A stretch of DNA of 25,327 nucleotides. Source: a virus. Position 1 is the first letter of the stretch; the number at the start of each line of letters is the position of its first letter. Positions 1 through 8,655 of the stretch are shown here, in pieces. Under the pieces are notes generated by a model, which was not told where the DNA came from, made no database searches, and worked only from the letters and a program-made list of their open reading frames with translations. A program made the translations under genes and the position numbers. Location of the stretch: IMG/VR virus record IMGVR_UViG_3300012928_000037, positions 1-25,327 of that record; one strand, written 5' to 3'.

Positions 1-1088
1 CCACTAGCCTTCATGGCAATATTTGCACCTGCTTCAATAGTGATATTTCTTTGTGCGTGTAAATTAAAATCTGCTTCTGTGTTTAATGAAATACTGTCTT
101 TGGCAAATATATCAATCTTACCATCTGACGTTAATTCAATCCAAGCAGTACCTTTGCTGTTTGCAATATAAATTAAATCTTCTGTGTTATGTAACAGTAC
201 TTGATGTCCTGTTCTAGTACGCAATCTTACGTGTTCATTAAATGGTAGTGTAGGATCTCCATCTGTTTCGCCAAGCATAACTTTTGCATATTCAGGTGGA
301 CCACTACTTGCATCTTTTTTACGTAAAAATTTATCGTCTCCGTCATCCATTACAAAACTTGTACCACCAAGTCTTGCTCTGTGTATATTTGTGTTGTCTG
401 CTTTTGTACCTACTCTACCCATAGGCGCACCTGGACGTTTGTCTACAGGGCCAGGTGTACTCCAACCAAATACTGCACTAGGAACTTCACGTCTAGCACT
501 TGAACTAGTAATACCTCTTATTTCATCTTCTAGCAAACCTTGGTCTTGTAGGTTTTGTGTAAATTCTTTTTGATATGGTTTTAAAAACTGTGAAGGATCT
601 TGTCCTTGATGCTCTCCAAGTTTGTTGTATTCAGACGCAGGAAGTTTTTTGCCTTTTAGATCATCTGGTGTACCTTCTGTTGTATATGTTGTTGCCGCTT
701 CACCTGGCATACCAAAGTTTTGATATCTGTCTTGTACACAACCTAACCAGTAACATTGATTAGGATTACCTTCTGCAAAAATAACAAGTACAACTGTACC
801 TACATCAGGTGGAACTGCCCAGAAACCATAACTCTGTTGAGTGTTTCTATAATCATCATTTTTTGTAATACCTACTCTAGGTGTTTGCCCTGCAAACGGA
901 GAAAGATATCTAGCACTATAAACGTTTGATGCTTCTTCATTAGGTCCGCCAGTTGTGTTGGATTTCATCAACTGTACCTGAAGTGTTCCCATGTACTCTG
1001 AATCAAGTAAATTAATTACTTTGGCCAGATAGGGACCTGCAGATGTTTCTACCTTTTTATTATACGTTACTAGATCTTTTTCTGCCAT
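1..1088 (-). CDS. 5: gp5-like baseplate hub/tail spike protein (partial, C-terminus off the left edge)
   Basis: An open frame starts with ATG at 1088 and runs off the window after 362 codons. Residues about 15-110 look like the OB-fold domain of T4 gp5/VgrG proteins, with a typical 'FWAVPPDVGTVVLVIF' stretch. Residues about 285-362 (GHQVLLHNTEDLIYI, then repeated short strand-turn motifs) look like the start of the triple-stranded beta-helix needle. The linker between them is polar and shows no T4-type lysozyme domain. The protein should trimerise at the centre of the baseplate and pierce the outer membrane. The start overlaps the stop of the upstream hub gene by one base (TAATG), which indicates translational coupling. 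The family is clear; the exact C-terminal length cannot be seen. Confidence 0.85.
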   Translation of the reverse strand, partial: MAEKDLVTYNKKVETSAGPYLAKVINLLDSEYMGTLQVQLMKSNTTGGPNEEASNVYSARYLSPFAGQTPRVGITKNDDYRNTQQSYGFWAVPPDVGTVVLVIFAEGNPNQCYWLGCVQDRYQNFGMPGEAATTYTTEGTPDDLKGKKLPASEYNKLGEHQGQDPSQFLKPYQKEFTQNLQDQGLLEDEIRGITSSSARREVPSAVFGWSTPGPVDKRPGAPMGRVGTKADNTNIHRARLGGTSFVMDDGDDKFLRKKDASSGPPEYAKVMLGETDGDPTLPFNEHVRLRTRTGHQVLLHNTEDLIYIANSKGTAWIELTSDGKIDIFAKDSISLNTEADFNLHAQRNITIEAGANIAMKAS

Positions 1089-3472
1089 TACGTTGCTATA
1101 CTTTCTTTACCTGTATCTTCAGTTGGATTAACTTGATCTGATCCTTTTTCTTTAGTATCAAGATCTTGTTGGTTAAGCATTCTGTTTAATTTTAGCGACT
1201 GTCTAAACTGTCCGCTTTCAAATATGTGTTGTAACTGCATAACCTGATATAATCCACTAAATTCTCTTACTACCATTCCTCCTGATTCATCTGTGTCAGT
1301 TGGAAACTGCATTAAACTTTGACCTGATGCATAATCAAAAGGTGTTCTAAAGTTTATTATAATGTATTGGTTACTACGCACATGATCTATTTGTCCATTT
1401 TCATCTTCAAACCATGTAGTGCCTTCAGCACTTTGATAATTTCCTGTACCACTGTCACTTAAAAAATATGGATCTCCCATAATTTCTAGATCACATTGTA
1501 CCATATCAGCATTACTGTAAACCAATGCTTTGTGGAATGTTCTTGCAATTACATCTTTGGTATCCTGTGGAACTGCTCTCATTCCACTAGTAATTACCTC
1601 TACATCTGCTCCTACCAACGGTTTTAGAGGCACTTTAGGTTTGTCTGGATTACCTTCTTTTTCTTTTACTGTGTTACCAAGATCTTTACCGTCACCCCTG
1701 GCATTGCCTCCTGGATTCTGTTTGGTTAAAGTATCATCACCTTTGTCTAATGGTGTAGGTGTTAGGAATCTGTAATTAAATTTTAAATCAAAGTTTAAAA
1801 CATTTTTGTTTTTACCTGTGTATAGATAGTTGTATTCTTTGTTTACACTAACTAACAGAGGTGTTGTATCTGGTGCAACATCAGATGGTGACATCCAAAC
1901 ACTTGCATGAACTCTGTATGGTAAAACTCTAAACACATAAATTTTAGGTTGTCTACCTTTTCTATCTTCTACTTCTTTGACAGGTACATTAAACACCATT
2001 GACTGCACCATAAACCAAGGACGGAAACCATCAACAACTTTTTTGTTTAGTAGTTCTTTTCCATACTCACTTTGCAAAATCATTTCTTCAATTATGTTTG
2101 TAATCTTAGTACCTTTTTCAAATTTAAATGCACGTTTGTCAGCAGGTATATAATTTGATTTTTGTTCAAAGGCTTTTTTCTCAGGATCATAAACTTTACC
2201 ATATCCTGATTGTAGTATTTCTCCACCTTGTAAACTATCGCCTACTAGTTTACTTTTACCTATGTCATTTAATTTTTCTTGTTGTAGTGCTTGTACTTTT
2301 ACTGCTTCACTTATATTACTACGTTTTACACTTACTCCTAGTGTATCTTCAAACCATGCTTCAAAGTCCATTCTTTCATTTTCATTAACTTTTTCTCCAC
2401 CAACTGTTGCATAGTATTCTTGTGCAGTCATTGTTACACCATCTACTGTATGTTCTTTTTGTGTTTCTAATTTTTTACTTTGTATTTCATCTTCTCTAGG
2501 GAATAATATAACATACTCGTCAGCAAAAGTTCTTGTTTCTTCTTCTTCACGTTTAAGTAATGTTGTATTAAGCACCGTGGTTAAACTTTGACCACCACTC
2601 TGTAAAATTTCTGATAGTTGGTTACCAACAATAGTAATATCATGAGGAATTTGAATTACACTATTTGTATATGCTGTTGAATTCCAACTGATAAATGTAC
2701 ATTCATAAACACTTCCACTAGCATCAACTGACATACTAGTATCACCAAATATCATAGGTATCTGTCTTTTACCTACTCTTTGTGTAGTGTTTACATCTGT
2801 GTGTCCAATAAATTCTACTGTTAATAAAAAAGGAGCACCAATATATGTTTTATGTCCTGCCATTTGTGCGGCTATCTGTGCCGCTTCTAAAAACTGTCCC
2901 ATGCTGTATGGCTCAATAACAGTAAAAGAACCTTGGTGCATTTGATTCATTCTGGTTCTTCCATTTGGTGTTATCACAGAATCAATCGTTACACTATTAA
3001 TAAAGTATTCTACTCTACCGCCTTTTCTTTCAAGACTTGTAGTTGCTTTTCTTTTACCAACTGTGCCTGTACCACCACCGCCTTTGATAAGAACAACATT
3101 AGGTTCTTTACCTTCAACCATATATGTGTTATCAGGATCTCGTAATTCTTCATTAGTTAAGCAATACAAACTCCAGATATATTGCATACTACGAAACTTT
3201 TCTAGTTCGTTTGATTTAATATTTGTTTTTTTGATAGATTCGTATTTTAGAGTTTTTGCTTTTTTAGTTTCTTCTTGTGTTTCAGTTTGTTTTGTATAAC
3301 TGTTCTGATTTACATCAGCATCATTTGAGTAACTAGAATTAGTACCAGGCTTGGTAGTATTAGTAGTAGTTGATCCGCCAAGTTCTTCTTTTTCATTTTT
3401 ACCGGATTCAGCCTCTAGCCTTTTCTTTTTATCTTCTATTCTTTTCTTCTTGGTTTCGTAACGATTGGCCAT
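1088..3472 (-). CDS. Large baseplate hub structural protein (gp27-like position)
   Basis: The protein has 794 aa. The first roughly 80 residues are charged and Lys/Glu/Thr/Asn-rich. Then comes a domain with the pattern of phage hub proteins (residues about 130-300): 'YFINSVTIDSVITP', an 'EPYSMGQFLEAAQ' helix and 'APFLLTVEFIGH'. The C-terminal region ends with a conserved hub-like closing motif, 'FSGLYQVMQLQHIFESGQF' followed by LKLNRM. It lies directly between gp53 and the gp5-like spike. That position and pattern suggest the ring that seats the gp5 trimer (gp27 role in T4), but it is about twice the length of T4 gp27 (about 390 aa), so the identity is inferred. The start ATG at 3472 has a good AGGAG site 6 nt upstream. 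Only one base separates it from the gp53 stop. Confidence 0.75.
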   Translation of the reverse strand: MANRYETKKKRIEDKKKRLEAESGKNEKEELGGSTTTNTTKPGTNSSYSNDADVNQNSYTKQTETQEETKKAKTLKYESIKKTNIKSNELEKFRSMQYIWSLYCLTNEELRDPDNTYMVEGKEPNVVLIKGGGGTGTVGKRKATTSLERKGGRVEYFINSVTIDSVITPNGRTRMNQMHQGSFTVIEPYSMGQFLEAAQIAAQMAGHKTYIGAPFLLTVEFIGHTDVNTTQRVGKRQIPMIFGDTSMSVDASGSVYECTFISWNSTAYTNSVIQIPHDITIVGNQLSEILQSGGQSLTTVLNTTLLKREEEETRTFADEYVILFPREDEIQSKKLETQKEHTVDGVTMTAQEYYATVGGEKVNENERMDFEAWFEDTLGVSVKRSNISEAVKVQALQQEKLNDIGKSKLVGDSLQGGEILQSGYGKVYDPEKKAFEQKSNYIPADKRAFKFEKGTKITNIIEEMILQSEYGKELLNKKVVDGFRPWFMVQSMVFNVPVKEVEDRKGRQPKIYVFRVLPYRVHASVWMSPSDVAPDTTPLLVSVNKEYNYLYTGKNKNVLNFDLKFNYRFLTPTPLDKGDDTLTKQNPGGNARGDGKDLGNTVKEKEGNPDKPKVPLKPLVGADVEVITSGMRAVPQDTKDVIARTFHKALVYSNADMVQCDLEIMGDPYFLSDSGTGNYQSAEGTTWFEDENGQIDHVRSNQYIIINFRTPFDYASGQSLMQFPTDTDESGGMVVREFSGLYQVMQLQHIFESGQFRQSLKLNRMLNQQDLDTKEKGSDQVNPTEDTGKESIAT

Positions 3473-3473
3473 C

Positions 3474-3779
3474 TTAGACTCCTAAGACACTTTTCAATGA
3501 CGATCCCTTCGGCAAGTAAATTTTTCTTCCTACTTTAATATCGTATATTGGATCAAGAACTGTGTCCATGTTCCTCTGAGCAAACACCCACCATAGTTTG
3601 GGATTGCCATATAAATCATATGCAAGTAAATCTGGTCTATAATTGTATTGCGGTTCTATTTCATAAACAACATCATCTGGTGCCGCTGGAATGGCCCTTG
3701 GACGAAGTAAATCCATATATTCATTACTATCGTTTGTAGGAGTGTTATGCCAAGGACTTGATTCTGAATATTTTGCCAT
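3474..3779 (-). CDS. 53: gp53 baseplate wedge subunit
   Basis: This 101-aa protein has the cyanophage-type short gp53 pattern: 'YNYRPDLLAYDLYGNPKLWW', then 'DPIYDIKVGRKIYLPK', a LysM-like fold signature near the C-terminus. T4 gp53 is about twice as long; the short form is usual in marine T4-like phages. It joins baseplate wedges to the hub. The ATG at 3779 overlaps the stop of gp48 by one base (TAATG), and the stop is one base from the next gene, so the three genes are coupled in one message. Confidence 0.85.
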   Translation of the reverse strand: MAKYSESSPWHNTPTNDSNEYMDLLRPRAIPAAPDDVVYEIEPQYNYRPDLLAYDLYGNPKLWWVFAQRNMDTVLDPIYDIKVGRKIYLPKGSSLKSVLGV

Positions 3780-4675
3780 TAAATAAATCCTTTACCTTGT
3801 CCTACATAACCGCCATTTACATATTTCTGTAAACTGAATTTTTCTATTTCTCTTCTGCTGTATACTGGTTGCACAGTTACAGTAATTAATGACTGTGACG
3901 GTACCCAACTTAACCCTGTGCGAGATCCATCATCAAAGTCTGTTACATACTCACTACGTTTAACTGTTATATCTTTTAAACCTGCTTGTATGTAGTCAAC
4001 ATCTTGCGGTAAGTCAATTGTAAAGTTTGTGATTACAACTGGAACATCATTAAACACAAAGTCACCATATCCATTTAATTTTACAACAGGAGGTGGAGCA
4101 CCAATTTCAGATGCGTCTCCGCCATAAAACATTTTTGTACATGATCTTAGATAGTGCATAGCACCAACCCAATAGTTTGCTTCTACACCATTTTGAATAA
4201 AAAAGTCTCCTGTGATAACCAACTGGTCCACTTGTGAGTTCTGGTACGCAAAATAAGGATAATTAGTATGTATAGGAGCGATTGCATTATAGTTGGCACT
4301 ATGAGCAACGATAATAGTTGGCGTATATGGAAATACCAAACCACCAGTCACTGCAAGTGGCTTCAACAAAGGACTTTCATTGAAACTTTTTATATTAGGT
4401 ATACTTAATTTGACACGCCAGTCTTTCTTACCACCTTTAAAACTAACATTACTTTTTGAAGATTCAATTTCGCCGCTGTCAGTAGGTAAATTTTTAGAAC
4501 GTATCTTTTTGCCAAATCCTAATGAACTTGCAAAATCGCTAACACTCTCAGGTATTTTTCCACCTGGTGCTTTAAAGTCAGTAGTGGCAGTATTGATACC
4601 TAGATTTTTTGCTTTCACTTCATCAGCAAACTTCTGGTCAAAACTAGAACTATTTTTAATATTGCTTCTTGACAT
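3779..4675 (-). CDS. 48: gp48 baseplate tail-tube cap
   Basis: The protein has 298 aa. It has a Ser/Lys-rich N-terminal 80 residues, then a conserved region with 'FPYTPTIIVAHSANYNAI', 'GDFFIQNGVEANYW', 'HYLRSCTKMFYGG' and 'DLPQDVDYIQAGL', the pattern of gp48 in marine T4-like phages. It caps the baseplate and nucleates tail tube polymerisation. The frame is open further upstream through a TTG at 4711, but I chose the ATG at 4675: it has an AGGAG site 11 nt upstream, and a start at 4711 would lie on the gp55 promoter -35. It is the first gene of the minus-strand baseplate operon and is divergent from gp55. Confidence 0.8.
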   Translation of the reverse strand: MSRSNIKNSSSFDQKFADEVKAKNLGINTATTDFKAPGGKIPESVSDFASSLGFGKKIRSKNLPTDSGEIESSKSNVSFKGGKKDWRVKLSIPNIKSFNESPLLKPLAVTGGLVFPYTPTIIVAHSANYNAIAPIHTNYPYFAYQNSQVDQLVITGDFFIQNGVEANYWVGAMHYLRSCTKMFYGGDASEIGAPPPVVKLNGYGDFVFNDVPVVITNFTIDLPQDVDYIQAGLKDITVKRSEYVTDFDDGSRTGLSWVPSQSLITVTVQPVYSRREIEKFSLQKYVNGGYVGQGKGFI

Positions 4676-4697
4676 ACTTTGGCAAACTCCTATACAG

Positions 4698-4704
4698 TAT
4701 TTAG
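4698..4704 (-). promoter_or_regulatory. Possible late promoter for the gp48 baseplate operon
   Basis: On the minus strand CTAAATA lies 22 nt upstream of the gp48 ATG. It is a near match to the T4-type late box TATAAATA, differing at the second position. It lies next to the -35 of the divergent gp55 promoter. The match is weak. Confidence 0.35.
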
Positions 4705-4733
4705 TTGACAAAGTTAACTACGTATATTATAAT
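4705..4733 (+). promoter_or_regulatory. Perfect sigma70-type promoter for gp55
   Basis: TTGACA (4705-4710), exactly 17 bp of spacer, then TATAAT (4728-4733): both hexamers match consensus fully. Transcription would begin near 4740, giving a leader of about 20 nt before the chosen gp55 ATG at 4760. This predicts that the host holoenzyme transcribes gp55 immediately after infection. Confidence 0.85.
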
Positions 4734-4759
4734 AGACACTATAAATGGAGAATTTTCAC

Positions 4760-5593
4760 ATGAGAAGAACTAATTATCTGAACAATAGAGACCTTCTGAA
4801 AGAGATACACAAGTCAAAAAACAGTTTTTGTAGTTACGTAGACCCCGATTACCATCAGTTTGATATCATTTTACCTAGTATTGAAAAGATTAACATTAGA
4901 ACTATTGCAGAAGCAAAACGAAATAGAGCCAAACGTATAGGTATGGCAGATTATGAACAACGTAAACTAAACGGCGAAAAAGTAAAACAAGCAGATTGCG
5001 AAATTGATTACAGAAAAATTGAAAAAACAGATTTAATATTTAGAATTATGACATATGACCATATACCAGAACAAAAAGGTCGTAAAAAGAATCCAAAAAC
5101 AATAGCAGATACAAAAGTAAAACTAAACTTTCCACCATTCCAGCATTGGAAGTTCAATTCAAAAGATGAATTAGTAATTGCAGGCAAAAGCCATTGGGAA
5201 GGTGGTATGAAGAATGGTTTCTTTTCACTTACGGGAGGACAAGCAACAAACAATCTTGCTCGTATGTGGATGAAATTATGTGATAGGTATGCAACAAGAG
5301 GAAATGTTAGAGGATATACATACAATGACGAAATGCGTGGTCAAGCAATTTTACAGTTGACGCAGATTGGATTACAGTTTGACGAATCAAAATCAAACAA
5401 TCCATTTGCATATTACACGGCGGCAGTAACAAATTCATTTGTAAGAATTATTAATATTGAAAAACGTAATCAAAACATACGTGACGATATATTAGAAATG
5501 AATCATATGAATCCATCTTTCACTAGACAGAATCAAGGTCAGTGGGAAAAGCAAGTTGCTGAGGCTTACGGTAAGAAAAAAGATTCTGAATAA
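4760..5593 (+). CDS. 55: gp55 late-transcription sigma factor (extended form)
   Basis: The protein has 277 aa. The N-terminal 'TNYLNNRDLLKEIHKSK' matches the T4 gp55 start (NYVNNKELLQAI). The C-terminal half carries the sigma region-2 pattern 'YTYNDEMRGQAIL', then 'FDESKSNNPFAYYTAAVTNSF' split by one residue class, then a Lys/Arg helix. I preferred the ATG at 4760 over the one at 4745. It has GGAG 9 nt upstream, it aligns with T4, and the earlier ATG lies only about 5 nt after the predicted transcription start. About 110 residues between the N-terminal motif and region 2 have no counterpart in T4 gp55 (185 aa). The C-terminus (AEAYGKKKDSE) lacks the T4 clamp-binding tail (SLDFLYE type). It recognises NATAAATA late promoters, several of which lie in this window. 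Confidence 0.85.
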   Translation: MRRTNYLNNRDLLKEIHKSKNSFCSYVDPDYHQFDIILPSIEKINIRTIAEAKRNRAKRIGMADYEQRKLNGEKVKQADCEIDYRKIEKTDLIFRIMTYDHIPEQKGRKKNPKTIADTKVKLNFPPFQHWKFNSKDELVIAGKSHWEGGMKNGFFSLTGGQATNNLARMWMKLCDRYATRGNVRGYTYNDEMRGQAILQLTQIGLQFDESKSNNPFAYYTAAVTNSFVRIINIEKRNQNIRDDILEMNHMNPSFTRQNQGQWEKQVAEAYGKKKDSE

Positions 5594-5601
5594 ATTTTAA
5601 G

Positions 5602-5630
5602 TTGACAAATAACGTGTTTTTGTGTATGCT
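5602..5630 (+). promoter_or_regulatory. Sigma70-type promoter for gp47-gp46
   Basis: TTGACA at 5602-5607, 17 bp spacer, TATGCT at 5625-5630 (4 of 6 match; the overlapping TATAAG at 5631 is an alternative with a poor spacer). It lies in the 63-bp gap between gp55 and gp47, 27 bp before the gp47 GTG. Confidence 0.65.
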
Positions 5631-5656
5631 TATAAGATTAAGTGTGAGGTTTATAC

Positions 5657-6673
5657 GTGTTTAAAAAAGCGGCTGTCTTTACAGACATACATTTTGGTTT
5701 AAAATCTAATTCAAAAATACATAACGATGACTGTGAAGAGTTCATCGATTGGTATATTGAACAAGCAAAAGAGAATGGTTGTGAAACTGGTATCTTTATG
5801 GGCGACTGGCACCATAATAGAAACAGTTTGAACATCACTACACTTGATTATACTATCAGGTGTTTAGAAAAATTAGGTAAAGCATTTGAAAAGTTTTACT
5901 TTTTCCCTGGTAACCACGACTTATATTACAAAGACAAAAGAGATTTGAATAGTATTGCTTTTGGTAGACATATCGAAGGTATTACAATGGTCAATGAAAT
6001 CATGATTGAAGATGATGTTTGCCTTGTTCCTTGGTTAGTAGGTGATGAATGGAAAAAGATTTCTAAGATTAAAACAAAATATATGTTTGGTCACTTCGAA
6101 TTGCCAAACTTCTATATGAATGCTATGGTACAAATGCCTGACACAGGCGAACTAAAAGCAGAACACTTCCAACATCAAGAGTATGTATTCAGTGGACACT
6201 TTCACAAACGTCAAGTTAAAGGTCCGGTACATTACATTGGTAACGCACTACCTCACAACTATGCTGATGCTTGGGATGATGAACGTGGTATGATGATACT
6301 TGAAAAGGGAGGTGAGCCTCAATACATCAACTGGTGGAATTGTCCTAAGTATCGCACAGTCAAACTTTCGCGATTACTTGATGAAAAAGATACACTAATT
6401 AAACCTAAAATGTATCTAAGAGTTACACTTGACTTGCCAATTAGTTATGAAGAAGCAAGTTTTATCAAAGAAACATTTATCAATCAGTATAATTGTAGAG
6501 AAATTACACTTATACCTAGTACAAAAGATGAAGAAATTAACACAGAACTAGATGTAGCACAATTTGAAAGTGTAGATGAGATAGTTGCTAAAGAAATTGA
6601 AGCAATTGAAAGTGATCAGTTTGAAAAATCTAAACTGTTAAGCATATACAGGGAACTAGAAAAGAATGATTAA
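5657..6673 (+). CDS. 47: gp47 recombination nuclease subunit (SbcD/Mre11 family)
   Basis: The protein has 338 aa. Calcineurin-type phosphoesterase motifs appear in order: D10-x-H12 (FTDIHFG), G49-D50-W-H-H (GDWHHN), G85-N86-H87-D88 (GNHDLYY), GHFE near 142, and GHFH near 180. Together they form the two-metal site. The start is GTG at 5657 with TGAGGT 6-7 nt upstream. With gp46 it forms the SbcCD/Mre11-Rad50-like complex, which in T4 resects DNA ends for recombination-dependent replication and degrades host DNA. The last eight bases overlap the gp46 start (ATGATTAA), so the two subunits are coupled. Confidence 0.93.
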   Translation: MFKKAAVFTDIHFGLKSNSKIHNDDCEEFIDWYIEQAKENGCETGIFMGDWHHNRNSLNITTLDYTIRCLEKLGKAFEKFYFFPGNHDLYYKDKRDLNSIAFGRHIEGITMVNEIMIEDDVCLVPWLVGDEWKKISKIKTKYMFGHFELPNFYMNAMVQMPDTGELKAEHFQHQEYVFSGHFHKRQVKGPVHYIGNALPHNYADAWDDERGMMILEKGGEPQYINWWNCPKYRTVKLSRLLDEKDTLIKPKMYLRVTLDLPISYEEASFIKETFINQYNCREITLIPSTKDEEINTELDVAQFESVDEIVAKEIEAIESDQFEKSKLLSIYRELEKND

Positions 6674-8438
6674 GGTAAAAAGTCTAACAGTTAAAAATTT
6701 TATGAGTGTAGGTAACTCTACACAGGCAGTTGACTTCGATAAACAACAACTTACACTAGTTTTAGGTGAAAATCTTGATCAAGGTGGTGACGATAGTGGG
6801 TCACGTAATGGTACAGGTAAGACAACAATCATTAATGCATTAAGTTATGCACTATTTGGTGTTGCATTAACTAACATTAGACGTGATAATCTTGTTAACA
6901 AAACAAATAACAAGTCTATGTTGGTTACACTTGCATTTGAAAAGGACAATACCGAGTATCATATTGAAAGAGGACGCAAACCTAACACACTAAAATTTAA
7001 AATTAATGGTCAGGACCAAGAAATCAGTGATGAATCGCAAGGGGATAGTCGTAAAACACAAGAAGATATAAATTCATTACTAGGTATGAGCCACGAAATG
7101 TTCAAACACATTGTGGCACTTAACACTTACACAGAACCTTTCCTAGCATTAAAGAACAACGACCAACGTGCTATTATAGAACAGTTGCTTGGTATAACAA
7201 TACTATCTGAAAAAGCAGATTTACTACGTGAGAAAATTAAAATTACTAGAGATGATATCACAGAAGAGAATGCAAGAATACAAGCAGTCAAAACCAGTAA
7301 TGAAAAAATTACTGAAAGCATTGGTAATTTGCAAAGTAGAAAAAAGGCCTGGATAGCAACTAATAAGAGCGAACGTGACAAACTTAACAAAGCCATCAAA
7401 GAACTTGAACAAGTTGATATTGAAGCAGAACTAGAAGCACATGAAAAACTATCTAGTTGGACAGAACTTAACACACATCTTACTAATTTAACAAAAGAAC
7501 GTGCAACTGTTGAACGTGCATTAGAACAAGCAGATAAAAATGTACACAAACTAGGCAAAGAACTAGATGATCTAGAAAGTGCCAAGTGTTATGCTTGTGG
7601 TCAAGAACTGCATGATGACAAACTTGAAGAAATGAAAGACAAAATGCAGAAAGACTATGGTGATGCACACACATACATGATTGAAATAGCAGAAAAGTAT
7701 GATAAAGTAAAAACAAAGATTGATGAAATAGGCGATCTTGACGCAAGACCAGATACTTTCTATGATACAGCCAAAGAAGCATATGAACATAGAAGTAATG
7801 TTGATAACTTAAAGAAACTTCTTACTTCTAAAGAAGAAGAACTTGATCCATATACTGAACAAATTGATGATTTACAAAGTACAGCCATACAAGAAATCAG
7901 TTGGGATAAGATTAATGAACTAAACAGTTACAAAGACCATCAAGAATTCTTATACAAACTGTTAACAAACAAAGATAGTTTTATTAGAAAGAAAATTATT
8001 GAACAAAACCTTGCATATCTAAACAATAGACTAACACACTACTTAGATAAGATTGGATTACCACATAGTGTAATGTTTAAAAATGATCTAAGTGTAGAAA
8101 TTACACAACTAGGACAGGATTTAGACTTTGATAATTTAAGTAGAGGTGAAAGAAATAGACTTATACTTGGTATGAGTTGGAGTTTCCGTGATGTATGGGA
8201 AAGTTTATATCAACATATCAACTTGTTGTTTATTGATGAGTTAATTGATAGTGGTATGGATAGTGCAGGTGTTGAAAGTTCTTTAAGTGTACTTAAGAAA
8301 ATGGGTAGAGAGCGAAACAAAAACATTTATTTGATTTCACACAAAGATGAATTGATCGGAAGAGTGAATAATGTACTAAAAGTTATCAAAGAAAATGGTT
8401 TTACTTCATATGAAAACGATATTGAAATAGTACAATGA
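6666..8438 (+). CDS. 46: gp46 recombination nuclease subunit (SbcC/Rad50 family ATPase)
   Basis: The protein has 590 aa. Walker A is at 45-54 (GSRNGTGKTT). Two coiled-coil arms flank a zinc hook C308-Y-A-C311. The ABC signature 'LSRGERNRL' lies near 490, Walker B 'LLFIDELID' near 520, and the switch His in 'LISHKDEL' near 557. The coiled coil is short, as usual for phage gp46. It dimerises through the zinc hook and drives gp47. It is co-translated with gp47 by an 8-nt overlap, and its stop overlaps the next ATG (ATGA). Confidence 0.93.
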   Translation: MIKVKSLTVKNFMSVGNSTQAVDFDKQQLTLVLGENLDQGGDDSGSRNGTGKTTIINALSYALFGVALTNIRRDNLVNKTNNKSMLVTLAFEKDNTEYHIERGRKPNTLKFKINGQDQEISDESQGDSRKTQEDINSLLGMSHEMFKHIVALNTYTEPFLALKNNDQRAIIEQLLGITILSEKADLLREKIKITRDDITEENARIQAVKTSNEKITESIGNLQSRKKAWIATNKSERDKLNKAIKELEQVDIEAELEAHEKLSSWTELNTHLTNLTKERATVERALEQADKNVHKLGKELDDLESAKCYACGQELHDDKLEEMKDKMQKDYGDAHTYMIEIAEKYDKVKTKIDEIGDLDARPDTFYDTAKEAYEHRSNVDNLKKLLTSKEEELDPYTEQIDDLQSTAIQEISWDKINELNSYKDHQEFLYKLLTNKDSFIRKKIIEQNLAYLNNRLTHYLDKIGLPHSVMFKNDLSVEITQLGQDLDFDNLSRGERNRLILGMSWSFRDVWESLYQHINLLFIDELIDSGMDSAGVESSLSVLKKMGRERNKNIYLISHKDELIGRVNNVLKVIKENGFTSYENDIEIVQ

Positions 8439-8644
8439 CAGACGACACACATGATAAACTAACAAAGGCGTATATGGAGTACTACAAAGCCAATGAAGCC
8501 TTTGAAATACGCAAAAGCGAACGTACAAAACGTGCCGCTAGAAAATGGTTAAGCGAAATTAGACGTTTAGCAACTACACGTAGAACAGAAATCATGGATA
8601 CGTTTGTTGCCAAAAAAGAAGACACGCAAAATAGTGATGAGTAA
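8435..8644 (+). CDS. Small basic conserved phage protein downstream of gp46
   Basis: The protein has 69 aa and is predicted all-helical: 'KAYMEYYKANEAFEIRKSER' followed by 'RKWLSEIRRLATTRRTEI'. It is strongly Arg/Lys-rich. Similar small helical proteins follow gp46 in marine T4-like phages, but I know no function. The ATG overlaps the gp46 stop (ATGA), so it is translated with the gp47-gp46 message. A nucleic-acid-binding or gp46/47-accessory role is only a guess from charge and position. Confidence 0.75.
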   Translation: MTDDTHDKLTKAYMEYYKANEAFEIRKSERTKRAARKWLSEIRRLATTRRTEIMDTFVAKKEDTQNSDE

Positions 8645-8655
8645 GTACTATTACT

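Noticed and set aside
4676-4711. Upstream TTG start for gp48
   Set aside because: It would place the start on the gp55 promoter -35 and has no ribosome site. The ATG at 4675 has AGGAG.
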